DNA of 64,000 bases, taken from positions 1-64,000 of the forward strand of contig JBKGHI010000009.1 of the NCBI GenBank assembly GCA_046520405.1, given 5' to 3'. Made by a program: the position numbers and the translations under genes. This document shows positions 9,179-18,214 of this stretch, piece after piece (positions within the stretch are counted from its first letter, which is position 1; the number at the start of each line of letters is the position of its first letter). A model generated the notes under the pieces. That model did no database searches. It was not told where the DNA came from and saw only the letters and a list, made by a program, of their open reading frames with translations. This DNA comes from Myxococcus sp046520405 (GTDB taxonomy: Bacteria > Myxococcota > Myxococcia > Myxococcales > Myxococcaceae).

Positions 9179-10642
9179 TCAGTGCGGCGCCGCCACGTCG
9201 GTGGTGGACACCGTCGCGGTGCGGGACACCTTCGGGAAGAACAGGCCCGCGGAGAAGGCGGCCACCGTGAAGGCGCACATCAACCAGAAGTTGATGCTCA
9301 GCCCGGTGCCCAGCGCGCCGCTCAGCGTCGCCAGCAGCTCCTTGGGCAGGTCCTTGCCATGGTCGGGGCTCATCAAGGCGTTGGCGGCCGAGATTGGCAC
9401 CGACGGGTCCTTGAGCAACTGCGACACCATGACGCCGCCCATCAGCCCCACGCCGATGGCGCCGCCAATGGTGCGGAAGAACATGTTACTGGCGGTGGCC
9501 ACGCCGCGCAGCTCCCAGCCGACGCTGGTCTGCACGGCGATGAGCAGCGCGGTGGACGCGAAGCCCATGCCGATGCCGAACAGGCCCATGGCCACCTCCG
9601 GCACCAGCCGGGGCGCCTGGGGCCCCAGCAGCAGCGCCATCAGCCCCGTGCCCACCACCGTGAGGCCCAGCCCGCCCACGATGAGCGGGCGGAAGCCCGT
9701 CTTGAGCAGCAGCCTGCCGGCCACCAGGGCCGCCGCGGGCCAGCCGACAATCATGGGGGTAATCATCCCGCCGGCCTCGGTGGGCGTGCCACCCAGCACA
9801 CCCTGGACGAACAGCGGCACGTACGTGGTGGCGCCGAACATCGCCGCGGAGAAGAGGGCCCCCGCGATGGAGGAGATGACGATGGCGGGCACCTTGAAGA
9901 TGGACATGGGGATGATGGGCTCGGGCGCCTTGCGCTCCACCGCGACGAAGGCGGCGAGCAGCACGGCCGCCACGGGCAGGCCCCAGAGATTCATCCCAAC
10001 GCCCTGCACGCCGACGAGCAACGCCACCACCCAGCCGGTGAGCAGCGCCGCGCCCGCGTAGTCCAACTGCTGGGGCTTCCGCTCCACGCGCTCGTGGAAG
10101 TAGCTCATCAGCAGGACGGCGCAGCCCACGCCCACCGGGACGTTGATGAAGAAGACCCAGTGCCACGTGAGGTACTTCACGATGAAGCCACCGGTGATGG
10201 GGCCAATCAGCCCGGCGATGCCCCACACCGCGCTGAACGCGCCCTGGACCTTCGCGCGCTCCTCCAGCGTGTAGAGGTCCCCGATGACGGTGAGCGCCAC
10301 CGGCTGCATGGCGCCCGCGCCCAGCCCCTGGAGCGTCCGGAAGGCGATCAGCATGGCCATGGACGTGGACAGTCCGCTGGCGATGGAGCCCACCAGGAAC
10401 AACACGATGCCGAACAGCAGCACGGGCTTGCGGCCGTAGAGGTCCGCCAGCTTCCCGTAGATGGGCACGGTGATGGTGGAGGACAGCATGTACGCGGTGA
10501 AGACCCACGCGTAGTGCTGGATGCCGCCCAGCTCGCCCACCACCGTGGGCATGGCCGTGGAGACGACAGTGGCTTCCAAGGCGGCCATGAAGAGGCTCAA
10601 GGCCAGAGCCACGGTGGTCAGGGGACGATGTGTGGTTCGCAT
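9179..10642 (-). CDS. MFS multidrug exporter, 14-TM DHA2 (EmrB/QacA) type
   Basis: About 487 residues from the ATG at 10642. A longer frame opens at 10729, but the extra N-terminus (Trp/Cys-rich, no membrane start) looks untranslated. The first helix contains the family motif ALEATVVSTAMPTVVGEL, followed by motif A GKLADLYGRKPVLLFG and the antiporter motif C region WGIAGLIGPITGGFI. Hydrophobicity suggests 14 segments. It is predicted to export drugs or a metabolite by proton antiport in the inner membrane. It has no partner membrane-fusion protein (EmrA) or TetR regulator next to it. It converges with the GH6 gene. Confidence 0.88.
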   Translation of the reverse strand: MRTTHRPLTTVALALSLFMAALEATVVSTAMPTVVGELGGIQHYAWVFTAYMLSSTITVPIYGKLADLYGRKPVLLFGIVLFLVGSIASGLSTSMAMLIAFRTLQGLGAGAMQPVALTVIGDLYTLEERAKVQGAFSAVWGIAGLIGPITGGFIVKYLTWHWVFFINVPVGVGCAVLLMSYFHERVERKPQQLDYAGAALLTGWVVALLVGVQGVGMNLWGLPVAAVLLAAFVAVERKAPEPIIPMSIFKVPAIVISSIAGALFSAAMFGATTYVPLFVQGVLGGTPTEAGGMITPMIVGWPAAALVAGRLLLKTGFRPLIVGGLGLTVVGTGLMALLLGPQAPRLVPEVAMGLFGIGMGFASTALLIAVQTSVGWELRGVATASNMFFRTIGGAIGVGLMGGVMVSQLLKDPSVPISAANALMSPDHGKDLPKELLATLSGALGTGLSINFWLMCAFTVAAFSAGLFFPKVSRTATVSTTDVAAPH

Positions 10643-10765
10643 TCGGACGTCGGCGCGGGAGAGGCCCTCCTTAACGGCTGCGGGCCAATGCCGCCAGCAA
10701 CAAGCGGCCCCCGCGCCCCGAGCGGCCACTCAGGGTGCGGGCGCACACGGACTCTGAACGAACGA

Positions 10766-10799
10766 AGGGCCAGCCCCCACCTGCGTGGGAACTGGCCCT
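10766..10799 (-). terminator. Intrinsic terminator-like hairpin of the Gly/Ala-rich gene
   Basis: AGGGCCAG (10766-10773) pairs with CTGGCCCT (10792-10799), with a second inner stem CCCAC/GTGGG. Read on the minus strand it lies about 30 bases after the stop of the gene at 10830-11408 and is followed by a T-rich ttcgttcgttc. A nine-G run (10800-10808) flanks it on the upstream side. Confidence 0.6.
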
Positions 10800-10829
10800 G
10801 GGGGGGGGCTTCCTGCCGATTCGGAATGC

Positions 10830-11408
10830 TTAGCGCAGGAACTGGGACTGGGCGAAGGCCGCCATCTGCTGGGCGTTGAAGCGGCCCTCGGCGATGTCGC
10901 CGACCGTCTTCGCGCCCGTGCGGACCGTGTCCACCATGTCCGCCAGCTTGCCCACGGTGCCGGCCTTGCCGAACATGGAGGCCACGCCGCCCAGCGGGCC
11001 GCCGGCAACCATGGACAGACCGTTGTCGATGAACTTGTCGACGAACGGCTTGGCGAGCTGGCCGATGCCAAAGGGCATCTTGTCCAGCAGACCGCCAATC
11101 ATGCCCTTGAGGGGGCCCGTGATGGCGCTCATCGCCTTGTCGACGAGGCCGGACACCTGGCCCAGCGCGCTGCCAATCTTGCCGGCGATGCCGCCGATGG
11201 CGTTCGCCAGACCACCTACCGCCTTGCCGATGCCGCCCAGCGCGCCCGCGAGACCGCTCGCCGCCTTGCCGATACCGCCCAGCGCACCCGCGAGGCCGCT
11301 CGCCGCCTTGCCCGCCGCGTTGGCCGCACCTGCCGCGCTCCGACCAGCATTGCTCGCGCCACTCGAGCCACGGCTACCGTTCGAACCACCTGCGCCGCCA
11401 ACGGACAT
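10830..11408 (-). CDS. Small Gly/Ala-rich protein with tandem repeats, function unknown
   Basis: 192 residues from ATG 11408, with agagg eight bases upstream. I do not recognise a family. Residues 1-35 are Gly/Ser/Ala-rich and likely disordered. Then come two identical copies of KAASGLAGALGGIG and a third, diverged unit (KAVGGLANAIGGIAG), so residues of about 33-80 are a three-unit amphipathic repeat rich in small residues. The rest (GLVDKAMSAITGPLKGMIGG onward) is a mixed helix-prone region ending in FAQSQFLR. There is no signal peptide or cysteine. Gly/Ala-zipper repeats of this kind can insert in or coat membranes, but that is speculation. Its own terminator follows, so it is a single-gene unit. 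Confidence 0.7.
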   Translation of the reverse strand: MSVGGAGGSNGSRGSSGASNAGRSAAGAANAAGKAASGLAGALGGIGKAASGLAGALGGIGKAVGGLANAIGGIAGKIGSALGQVSGLVDKAMSAITGPLKGMIGGLLDKMPFGIGQLAKPFVDKFIDNGLSMVAGGPLGGVASMFGKAGTVGKLADMVDTVRTGAKTVGDIAEGRFNAQQMAAFAQSQFLR

Positions 11409-11482
11409 GTGAGAAACCTCTTTAAAGGGGGTGAATGTACGGATTGTCGGGGAGCGTGGGAGAAAGTTGCTTCAAATCCGCG

Positions 11483-11917
11483 TTACACGCGATCAGGCCC
11501 GCTCTTGGGCACCTGCTGGAGGAGCTTCTGGCTGGTCTCCTCGTCCACCTTCACCGGCTCCTGCCCCTCGTCACCTCGAAGTGACGGCTTGTTACCGTCC
11601 TCCTGCTTTCCTTCAAAGCCAGTGTAATAGGACTTGGGTGGGCCGATGCCCAGCTCGCCATTGGCGGCGGCGATGAAGAAGTTGGCGACGTCCCGGGTCG
11701 AGGGCGGGTTGTAGCCGGCGGCGCGCAGCTCCTCGTCGGGGGCGACGATGAGCGTCGGCTCCTTGTCCGGGTTCTGGGCGTAGTCGAGCACCAGCTCGAC
11801 GTAGGCCTCCAGCTCCATATCCAGGGACTTCGCGATGCGCTGGGTGTCGGGGTCCGCCAGCAGCTCGGCGCGGACAATCTCCACGGGGCGCTTCAGGCGG
11901 GGCTTCTGCTCGGACAT
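11483..11917 (-). CDS. Conserved hypothetical protein, 144 aa
   Basis: Starts at ATG 11917 with ggag nine bases upstream; I chose it because the same frame extends far upstream only as an antisense shadow of the AAA+ gene. The protein is acidic and soluble, has no signal or membrane segment, and begins MSEQKPRLKRPVEIVRAELL. It contains a helix-rich middle (SLDMELEAYVELVLDYAQNP) and ends in a charged, disordered tail. I do not recognise the family and assign no function. It is divergent to the ClpE-like gene with a 165-base gap in which I saw no clear heat-shock promoter or CIRCE element. Confidence 0.65.
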   Translation of the reverse strand: MSEQKPRLKRPVEIVRAELLADPDTQRIAKSLDMELEAYVELVLDYAQNPDKEPTLIVAPDEELRAAGYNPPSTRDVANFFIAAANGELGIGPPKSYYTGFEGKQEDGNKPSLRGDEGQEPVKVDEETSQKLLQQVPKSGPDRV

Positions 11918-12082
11918 GTCGGGGACTCCCGGAGGACGTAGAAAGAGCGACTCTTCCGGCAGGTTATCGCCCCCTGCAACGGGGGGCCACCTTGGACGCC
12001 TGACCCTGCCTGGGGACCGAGGTGAGGCGCCCGGGCCATCCCTAGCGTTGGGGCTGAACCGTCGTTCGGGGGAACCCAAGCC

Positions 12083-14737
12083 ATGGCCAATGTCTGCGAC
12101 CTCTGCCACCAGCGCCCGGCGACCACCCGGGTGACCCGCGTCGCCGGGAACCGGCGGACCACGGAGTCCCTGTGTGACATTTGCAGCAGCCAGCGCTCGC
12201 GCTTCGGGCGCATGGGGTTGGGCACGTCGCTCTTCGACCAGTTCTTCAGCGACTTCGGCGACGAGGACTTCGGGGGCCTGTCGCGCTCGCTCCAGCAACC
12301 GGTGGAGCGCTACGACATCACCGAGGCCTTTTCCGATGAGACGCGGCGCGTGCTGGAGGGCGCCTTCGAGGCGGCGCGAGGCGCGGGGGCGGCGTCCATC
12401 GACACCGAGCACCTGCTGGTGGCGCTCGCGAAGGACCCGCTGGGACGCGCGGCGCTCAGCCGCATGAAGCTGGACCCGGCCCGCGTCGCCGAGCGCGCCG
12501 AGTCCGAGCTGCGTCGTGGCAAGCGGCCCATGGAGCGGCCCGAGCTGTCCCCTCATGCGAAGCGGGCGCTGGAGCTCGCGTACCAGGAGGCCTACGAGCT
12601 GGGGCATTCCTACGTGGGCCCCGAGCACGTGCTCCTGGGCCTGCTCCAGGAAGGAGAGGGGCTGGCATCGGAGATTCTGCGCGAGCTGGGCGCCCAGCAC
12701 GGAAAGGCTCGCGCCGCCGTCGCGGAGTCGCTCGCTCCGACCGCCGAGACGCGGCGCTCGCCCACGCCCACGCTGGACGAGTACTGCCGGGACCTCACGA
12801 GCCTGGCCTCGGAGGGGAAGTTGGACCCGGTGGTGGGGCGCGCCAACGAAATCGAGACCACGCTCGAAATCCTGTCGCGCCGCACGAAGAACAACCCCGT
12901 GCTCATCGGCGAGCCGGGCGTGGGCAAGACGGCCATCGTGGAGGGCATTGCCCAACGCATCATCTCCGCCGCCGTTCCGGACACGCTGCGCGACAAGCGC
13001 GTGCTGCAACTGGACCTCTCCGGCCTGCTCGCGGGCAGCAAGTATCGCGGCGAGTTCGAGGAGCGGCTGAAGAAGGTCATGGATGAGGTGAAGGCGCACA
13101 GCGAAGACATCGTCCTCTTCATCGACGAGATTCACACCATCGTCGGCGCGGGCGCGGCGGAGGGCGCCATGGACGCGGGCAACATGCTCAAGCCGTCGCT
13201 GGCGCGCGGCGAGCTGCACGTCATCGGCGCGACGACGCTGGACGAGTACCGCAAGCGCATCGAGAAGGACGCCGCGTTGGAGCGCCGCTTCCAGCCGGTG
13301 GTCGTCCCGGAGCCCACGGCCGAGCAGGCCATCGAGATTCTGCGAGGGCTCAAGGACCGCTATGAGTCGCACCATCGCGTGCGCATCGCGGACCAGGCCC
13401 TGGTCGCGGCGGTGGAGCTGTCGGACCGCTACGTCACCGGGCGCTTCCTGCCGGACAAGGCGATTGACCTGGTGGACCAGGCGGCGGCGCGGGTGCGCCT
13501 GCGGCTGACCTTGCCTCCGGAGCGGCTGGTGAACGCCGAGCATGAAGTGGTGAAGGTGAAGCGCTCGCTCGCCGAGGCTCGGGACCGCAAAGCAGAGCCG
13601 CGCATCCAGGAGCTGGAGGCGAAGCTGAACGCCGCCGAGCGCGAGGTCCAGAGCGCGCAGAAGGAGCGCCGCACGCAGAAGTCCGGAGAGACGCCGGAGG
13701 TCCGCGCCGAGGACGTGGCGGAGGTGCTGTCGCGCATGACGGGCATCCCCGTGACGCAGATGACGGAGGACGAGCGCAAGAAGCTCCTGGAGCTGGAGTC
13801 CCGGCTGCACGAGCGCGTCATCGGTCAGGACGAGGCCATCCGCGTGCTGTCCCAGGCCATCCGGCGGGCGCGGGCCGGGCTCAAGGACGAGTCGCGGCCC
13901 ATCGGTTCCTTCCTCTTCCTGGGGCCCACGGGCGTGGGCAAGACGGAGCTGGCGAAGACGCTGGCGGAGCTGCTCTTCGGCGACGAGAAGGCGCTCATCC
14001 GCTTCGACATGAGTGAGTACATGGAGAAGCACACCGTGAGCCGGCTGGTGGGCGCGCCGCCGGGATACGTCGGCTACGAGGAGGGCGGACAGCTCACCGA
14101 GGCCGTGCGGCGCAGGCCCTACTGCGTGCTCCTCTTCGACGAGGTGGAGAAGGCCCACCCCGACGTGTTCCACATGCTGCTCCAGGTGCTGGATGACGGG
14201 CGGCTCACGGACTCGCAGGGCACGGTGGTGAACTTCAAGAACACCGTCATCATCGGCACCAGCAACCTGGGCTCGCACCTCATCCAGGAGTCCACCGCGC
14301 GCAAGGAGCCCCAGGAGCGGATGCGCGAGCGCGTCATGGGCGTGCTCAAGGGCCACTTCCCGCCGGAGTTCCTCAACCGCATCGACGAGACGGTCGTCTT
14401 CGAGCCGCTGAACCGCGCGCAGCTGCGCGCCATCGTGGACCTGATGCTGGAGAAGACGCGGCGCCTGCTGCACGGCCAGGGCATCGAGCTGGAGGTGACG
14501 CCCGCCGCGCTGGAGGCACTGGTGGACAAGGGGTGGGACCCGACCTTCGGCGCGCGACCGCTGCGCCGCGAAATCCAGCGCGCCATCGAGGCGCCGCTCG
14601 CGGAGTCACTCATCGCTGGCGACATCCACGAGAACAGCCGCGCGCGCGCGGATTTCAAGGACGGAAAATTCCGGTTTGACGAGGTGGAGACCGCGGCGGT
14701 GGAGGGCGAGCAGGCAGAGCCAAGTGCCGTTCACTGA
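12083..14737 (+). CDS. ClpE/ClpC-like AAA+ unfoldase with N-terminal zinc finger
   Basis: 884 residues. Order: a Cys4 finger (Cys5, Cys8, Cys31, Cys34) as in ClpE; a double Clp_N repeat (about 80-215); NBD1 with Walker A GEPGVGKT (276-283) and Walker B VLFIDEIHT; a short coiled middle region; NBD2 with GPTGVGKT and VLLFDEVEKA; and the D2-small domain. It unfolds or disaggregates proteins using ATP. The NBD2 stretch after TSNLG, where ClpC and ClpE carry a [LIV]-G-[FL] ClpP-docking tripeptide, has no such tripeptide. It may therefore act without ClpP, as ClpB and ClpL do. The middle domain is short, unlike ClpB. ATG 12083 follows a weak Shine-Dalgarno. It is a single gene. Confidence 0.9.
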   Translation: MANVCDLCHQRPATTRVTRVAGNRRTTESLCDICSSQRSRFGRMGLGTSLFDQFFSDFGDEDFGGLSRSLQQPVERYDITEAFSDETRRVLEGAFEAARGAGAASIDTEHLLVALAKDPLGRAALSRMKLDPARVAERAESELRRGKRPMERPELSPHAKRALELAYQEAYELGHSYVGPEHVLLGLLQEGEGLASEILRELGAQHGKARAAVAESLAPTAETRRSPTPTLDEYCRDLTSLASEGKLDPVVGRANEIETTLEILSRRTKNNPVLIGEPGVGKTAIVEGIAQRIISAAVPDTLRDKRVLQLDLSGLLAGSKYRGEFEERLKKVMDEVKAHSEDIVLFIDEIHTIVGAGAAEGAMDAGNMLKPSLARGELHVIGATTLDEYRKRIEKDAALERRFQPVVVPEPTAEQAIEILRGLKDRYESHHRVRIADQALVAAVELSDRYVTGRFLPDKAIDLVDQAAARVRLRLTLPPERLVNAEHEVVKVKRSLAEARDRKAEPRIQELEAKLNAAEREVQSAQKERRTQKSGETPEVRAEDVAEVLSRMTGIPVTQMTEDERKKLLELESRLHERVIGQDEAIRVLSQAIRRARAGLKDESRPIGSFLFLGPTGVGKTELAKTLAELLFGDEKALIRFDMSEYMEKHTVSRLVGAPPGYVGYEEGGQLTEAVRRRPYCVLLFDEVEKAHPDVFHMLLQVLDDGRLTDSQGTVVNFKNTVIIGTSNLGSHLIQESTARKEPQERMRERVMGVLKGHFPPEFLNRIDETVVFEPLNRAQLRAIVDLMLEKTRRLLHGQGIELEVTPAALEALVDKGWDPTFGARPLRREIQRAIEAPLAESLIAGDIHENSRARADFKDGKFRFDEVETAAVEGEQAEPSAVH

Positions 14738-14813
14738 ACCGTCATGCGCGGGTCATCCGGGCCCCCGAACATTCGCCTTGTAGTTGAGGCGGACATGCCG
14801 GAGCCTTGGCGTG

Positions 14814-15467
14814 ATGCAGCCATCTCTTCCGGTCATGGCCTCGCTCTCCATCCTCCTGCTGGCGGGAGGGTGCAAGCGGGAGCCCGATGCCGCGGCGGCG
14901 CAGACTCCCGCGCTGCCCGAGGTTGCCCCCAACGCGCTACGTCCCGTGGAGGCCTTCGCGGTCATCCCGGACCAGAAGGAGCGCTCCCGCGCGCTCTTCC
15001 TGGAGGCCAGCCGCGTCTTCTTCCACCCGCGGTGCGCGAACTGCCACCCCGCGGGTGACAGCCCGCTGCAAGGTGACGACGGTCAGCTCCATGACCCGCC
15101 GGTGGTGCGCGGCCCCGAGGACCAGGGCGTGGTGGGCATGGAGTGCACCAGTTGCCATCAGGACCGGAACCAGGACCTGGCCCGCGTCCCAGGCGCGCCG
15201 AAGTGGCACGTGGCGCCCATCGAGATGGCCTGGGTGGGCAAGAGCCCGCGCGAGGTGTGCGAGCAGCTCAAGGACACGAAGCGCAACGGCGGCAAGTCGC
15301 CGGAGCAGATGATTGAACACAACGCCCACGACGAGCTGGTGGCCTGGGGCTGGAACCCGGGCTCGGGGCGTGAGCCCGCTCCGGGGACGCAGGCGCAGTT
15401 CGGCGCCATCGTCGCGGCCTGGGTGGAGACGGGCTCGGAGTGCCCGAGCGAGGAGGCACGGCCGTGA
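14814..15467 (+). CDS. Dihaem cytochrome c lipoprotein of the isoquinoline-1-oxidoreductase type operon
   Basis: About 217 residues from ATG 14814; the frame also opens at TTG 14784, but that would spoil the signal. The signal ends LLLAGGC, a good lipobox, so the protein is probably anchored in a periplasm-facing membrane leaflet. Two haem-binding CxxCH motifs are visible, CANCH and CTSCH, about 45 residues apart, with further conserved His. It ends by overlapping the start of the [2Fe-2S] gene (GTGA), so the two are translationally coupled. It should pass electrons from the molybdenum enzyme to the respiratory chain in place of an FAD subunit. Confidence 0.82.
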   Translation: MQPSLPVMASLSILLLAGGCKREPDAAAAQTPALPEVAPNALRPVEAFAVIPDQKERSRALFLEASRVFFHPRCANCHPAGDSPLQGDDGQLHDPPVVRGPEDQGVVGMECTSCHQDRNQDLARVPGAPKWHVAPIEMAWVGKSPREVCEQLKDTKRNGGKSPEQMIEHNAHDELVAWGWNPGSGREPAPGTQAQFGAIVAAWVETGSECPSEEARP

Positions 15468-15925
15468 CGGTTCGCGTTCGCATCAACGGTGAGGAGAAGG
15501 AGCTGGACGTCGACCCGGAGATGCCGCTGCTGTGGGCGGTGCGGGATGTGCTCGGGCTCACCGGCACGAAGTACGGCTGCGGCCAGGCGCTGTGTGGCGC
15601 GTGCACCGTCCATCTGGACGGCCAGCCGGTCCGCGCGTGCGTGACGCCCATCCGCCGCGCGGAGGGGCACGCGGTGACGACCATCGAAGGGCTGTCACCC
15701 GACGGCAACCACCCGCTGCAGAAGGCCTGGGTGGAGCTGGGCGTGCCGCAGTGCGGGTTCTGCCAGACGGGGCAGATCATGTGCGCGGCGGCGCTGCTGG
15801 CGAAGAAGCCGCAGCCATCCGACAAGGAGATCGACCAGTCACTCGCTGGCAACCTCTGCCGGTGTGGGACGTACACGCGAATCCGCTCGGCCGTGAAGAA
15901 GGCCGCGGGCCTGTCCGAGGAGTGA
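15464..15925 (+). CDS. [2Fe-2S] subunit of molybdenum hydroxylase (isoquinoline 1-oxidoreductase alpha-like)
   Basis: 153 residues from GTG 15464, which overlaps the upstream TGA and has GGAGG nine bases before it; the GTG at 15440 is inside the upstream gene and less likely. The N-terminal plant-ferredoxin-type cluster site reads YGCGQALCGACTVHLDG with a fourth Cys at VRACV. The C-terminal helical domain binds the second cluster through QCGFC and LCRCG. This is the small subunit that carries electrons out of the molybdopterin site. It has no signal of its own, so it is probably exported bound to the Tat-targeted large subunit. Confidence 0.93.
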   Translation: MTVRVRINGEEKELDVDPEMPLLWAVRDVLGLTGTKYGCGQALCGACTVHLDGQPVRACVTPIRRAEGHAVTTIEGLSPDGNHPLQKAWVELGVPQCGFCQTGQIMCAAALLAKKPQPSDKEIDQSLAGNLCRCGTYTRIRSAVKKAAGLSEE

Positions 15926-15935
15926 CGAGGTCGCC

Positions 15936-18200
15936 ATGTCAAAGCTGCTCTCGTTGATTAGCCGGCGCTCGTTCCTGGAAGGGCTGAACCTGTCCGTGGG
16001 CGGGCTCGCCCTGGGCGTCTTCTCCGGCGGCATGGCCGTGGCGGCCAGCAGTGACGCCAACGCGGCGAAGCGCGCGCCGGGGTTGAACCCGAACGTCTTC
16101 GTCCACGTGGCGCCGGACGGAGAGGTCACCATTGTCTGTGCCCGCTCGGAGATGGGGCAGGGCGTGCGCAGCTCGCTGCCGGTGCTCGTCGCGGATGAGA
16201 TGGGCGCGGACATGGCCCGGGTGAAGGTGGTCCAGGCCGACGGTGACAAGGTCTACGGCGACCAGAACACGGATGGCTCCAGCAGCGTGCGCGGGGTGTA
16301 TGACGACATCCGCCGCATGGGCGCCACCGCGCGGGTGATGCTGGTGACCGCCGCCGCTCGCCGCTGGAAGGTGAAGCCGGAGGCCTGCGAGGCGAGAGAG
16401 CACGCGGTGTTCCTCCGCGACGGCAAGCGCTCGCTGGGCTTCGGTGAGCTGGTGGCCGACGCGTCCCGGCTGGCCATCCCGAAGGAGAAGGACGTCAAGC
16501 TCAAGCCCAAGAGCGAGCTGCGTCTGGCGGGACGGCCCATGCCGCTGCTGGACGGTCCGGCCTACGTGACGGGCACCGCGGTGTTCGGGGCCGACATCCG
16601 CCTGCCGGGCATGCTCATCGCGGTGGTGGCGCGTCCGCCCGTCGTGGGCGGCAAGGTGGTCCGCTTCGATGCCACCCGCGCGCTCGCCGTGCCGGGCGTG
16701 AAGAAGGTCATCGAGCTGCCCGCGCCGAAGCCGCCCTACACGTTCCAGTTCTGGGGCGGCGTCGCGGTGCTGGCGGAGAACACCTGGGCGGCGATGCGCG
16801 GGCGCGAGGCCCTGGACATCACCTGGGAGGACGGGCCGAACGCCTCCTACGACTCGACGACGTACCAGGAGCAGTTGACGGCATCGATTCGCGAGCCGGG
16901 GACGGTGGCGCGTAACGTCGGTGATATCGACGCGGCGCTCGCGTCCGCCGCGCGCGTCGTCCAGGCCGAGTACCACGTGCCCCATCAGTCCCACATCCCC
17001 ATGGAGCCCCCCGTGGCCCTGGCGAAGGTGGAGAACGGGACGTGTGAGGTCTGGGCCCCCACGCAGCATCCGCAGGCCGCGCGCAGCGTGGCGGCGGCGA
17101 CGGCGGAGTTGCCGGAGGAGAAGGTCCAGGTCCACGTCACGTTCCTGGGCGGTGGCTTCGGCCGCAAGTCCAAAGCGGACTTCATCGCCGAGGTGGTGTG
17201 GCTGGCGAAGGAGGTGGGCGTCCCGGTGCGCGTGCAGTGGACGCGCGAGGACGACGTCCGGCATGACTACTACCACTCCGTCAGCGCGCAGCAGCTCACC
17301 GCCGGACTGGATGCGTCGGGCAAGGTCATCGCGTGGCGGCACCGCACGGCGTTCCCGCCCATCGCGTCCACCTTTGGTGAGGCGACGCGGCCCAGCCCCT
17401 CGGACCTCCAGCAGGGCGTGCTCGACCTGGCGCTGGCCGTGCCCAACGTCCGGGCGGAGACCTGCGAGGCGCCGCCGCACGTGCGCATCGGGTGGCTCCG
17501 GTCCGTCTACAACATCTTCCACTCCTTCTCCGTGAACTCGTTCGTGGACGAGCTGGCCCAGCTCCGTGGCACGGACGCGCGTGAGATGCGTCTGGAGCTG
17601 CTGGGCCCGCCGCGCATGGCGACGCTCCAGGAGCTGGGCATCACCGCGCTGCGCAACTACGGCGCATCGGTGGAGGACCACCCGGTGGACGTGGGCCGGC
17701 TGCGCGGCGTCATCGAGCGCGTCACGGCGATGTCCGGCTGGAACGAGCGGAAGGCGAATGGCCGCTCGCTGGGGCTCGCGGCGCACCGCAGCTTCCTCAG
17801 CTACGTGGCCGTGGTGGCCTCGGTGGTGAAGGACGACCAGGGGCGCATCCGCGTGGACGAGGCGTGGGTGTCGGTGGACGCCGGCACCATCCTCAATCCG
17901 GAGCGCGTGCGCTCGCAGATGGAGGGCTCCATCATCTTCGGCATGAGCATCGCGTTTCACGGCGCCGTCACCATGAAGGGTGGCGTGACGGAGCAGTCGA
18001 ACTTCCGCGACCTCAAGCTGGTCCGCATTGGCGAGGCGCCGCGGAAGATTCACGTGGACATCGTCCCCAGCGAGCTGCCTTCTGGCGGCATCGGCGAGCC
18101 CGGTGTCCCCCCGGTGGCGCCCGCCATCACCAACGCCATCTTCGCCCTCACGGGCACGCGCATCCGCGAGCTGCCCATCTCCCGCACGCTCGCCGTCTGA
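15936..18200 (+). CDS. Molybdopterin-binding subunit, xanthine dehydrogenase family (isoquinoline 1-oxidoreductase beta-like)
   Basis: 754 residues with a Tat signal (SRRSFLEG followed by a hydrophobic stretch ending about residue 35). Family landmarks are the MGQGVRSSLP stretch, the Ala/Gly-rich cofactor loop (FLGGGFGRKSKADFIAE), and the C-terminal GGIGEPGVPPVAPAITNAIF with the catalytic-type Glu. It hydroxylates an N-heterocycle or oxidises an aldehyde at a molybdenum centre in the periplasm. The true substrate is not readable. No XdhC-type cofactor-loading gene is adjacent, and the operon has cytochrome, FeS and Mo subunits but no FAD subunit. ATG 15936 has gagg six bases upstream. Confidence 0.92.
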   Translation: MSKLLSLISRRSFLEGLNLSVGGLALGVFSGGMAVAASSDANAAKRAPGLNPNVFVHVAPDGEVTIVCARSEMGQGVRSSLPVLVADEMGADMARVKVVQADGDKVYGDQNTDGSSSVRGVYDDIRRMGATARVMLVTAAARRWKVKPEACEAREHAVFLRDGKRSLGFGELVADASRLAIPKEKDVKLKPKSELRLAGRPMPLLDGPAYVTGTAVFGADIRLPGMLIAVVARPPVVGGKVVRFDATRALAVPGVKKVIELPAPKPPYTFQFWGGVAVLAENTWAAMRGREALDITWEDGPNASYDSTTYQEQLTASIREPGTVARNVGDIDAALASAARVVQAEYHVPHQSHIPMEPPVALAKVENGTCEVWAPTQHPQAARSVAAATAELPEEKVQVHVTFLGGGFGRKSKADFIAEVVWLAKEVGVPVRVQWTREDDVRHDYYHSVSAQQLTAGLDASGKVIAWRHRTAFPPIASTFGEATRPSPSDLQQGVLDLALAVPNVRAETCEAPPHVRIGWLRSVYNIFHSFSVNSFVDELAQLRGTDAREMRLELLGPPRMATLQELGITALRNYGASVEDHPVDVGRLRGVIERVTAMSGWNERKANGRSLGLAAHRSFLSYVAVVASVVKDDQGRIRVDEAWVSVDAGTILNPERVRSQMEGSIIFGMSIAFHGAVTMKGGVTEQSNFRDLKLVRIGEAPRKIHVDIVPSELPSGGIGEPGVPPVAPAITNAIFALTGTRIRELPISRTLAV

Positions 18201-18214
18201 GGCTCACACGAAGT

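Noticed and set aside
10800..10808. Nine-G run as a phase-variable switch
   Set aside because: It lies between genes beside a terminator, not in a coding frame or promoter spacer.
11918..14473. A 996-codon open frame on the minus strand overlapping the ClpE-like gene
   Set aside because: It is the antisense shadow of a high-GC gene; its composition is His/Leu/Arg-rich with no motif. Only its last 144 codons (11483-11917) form a real gene.
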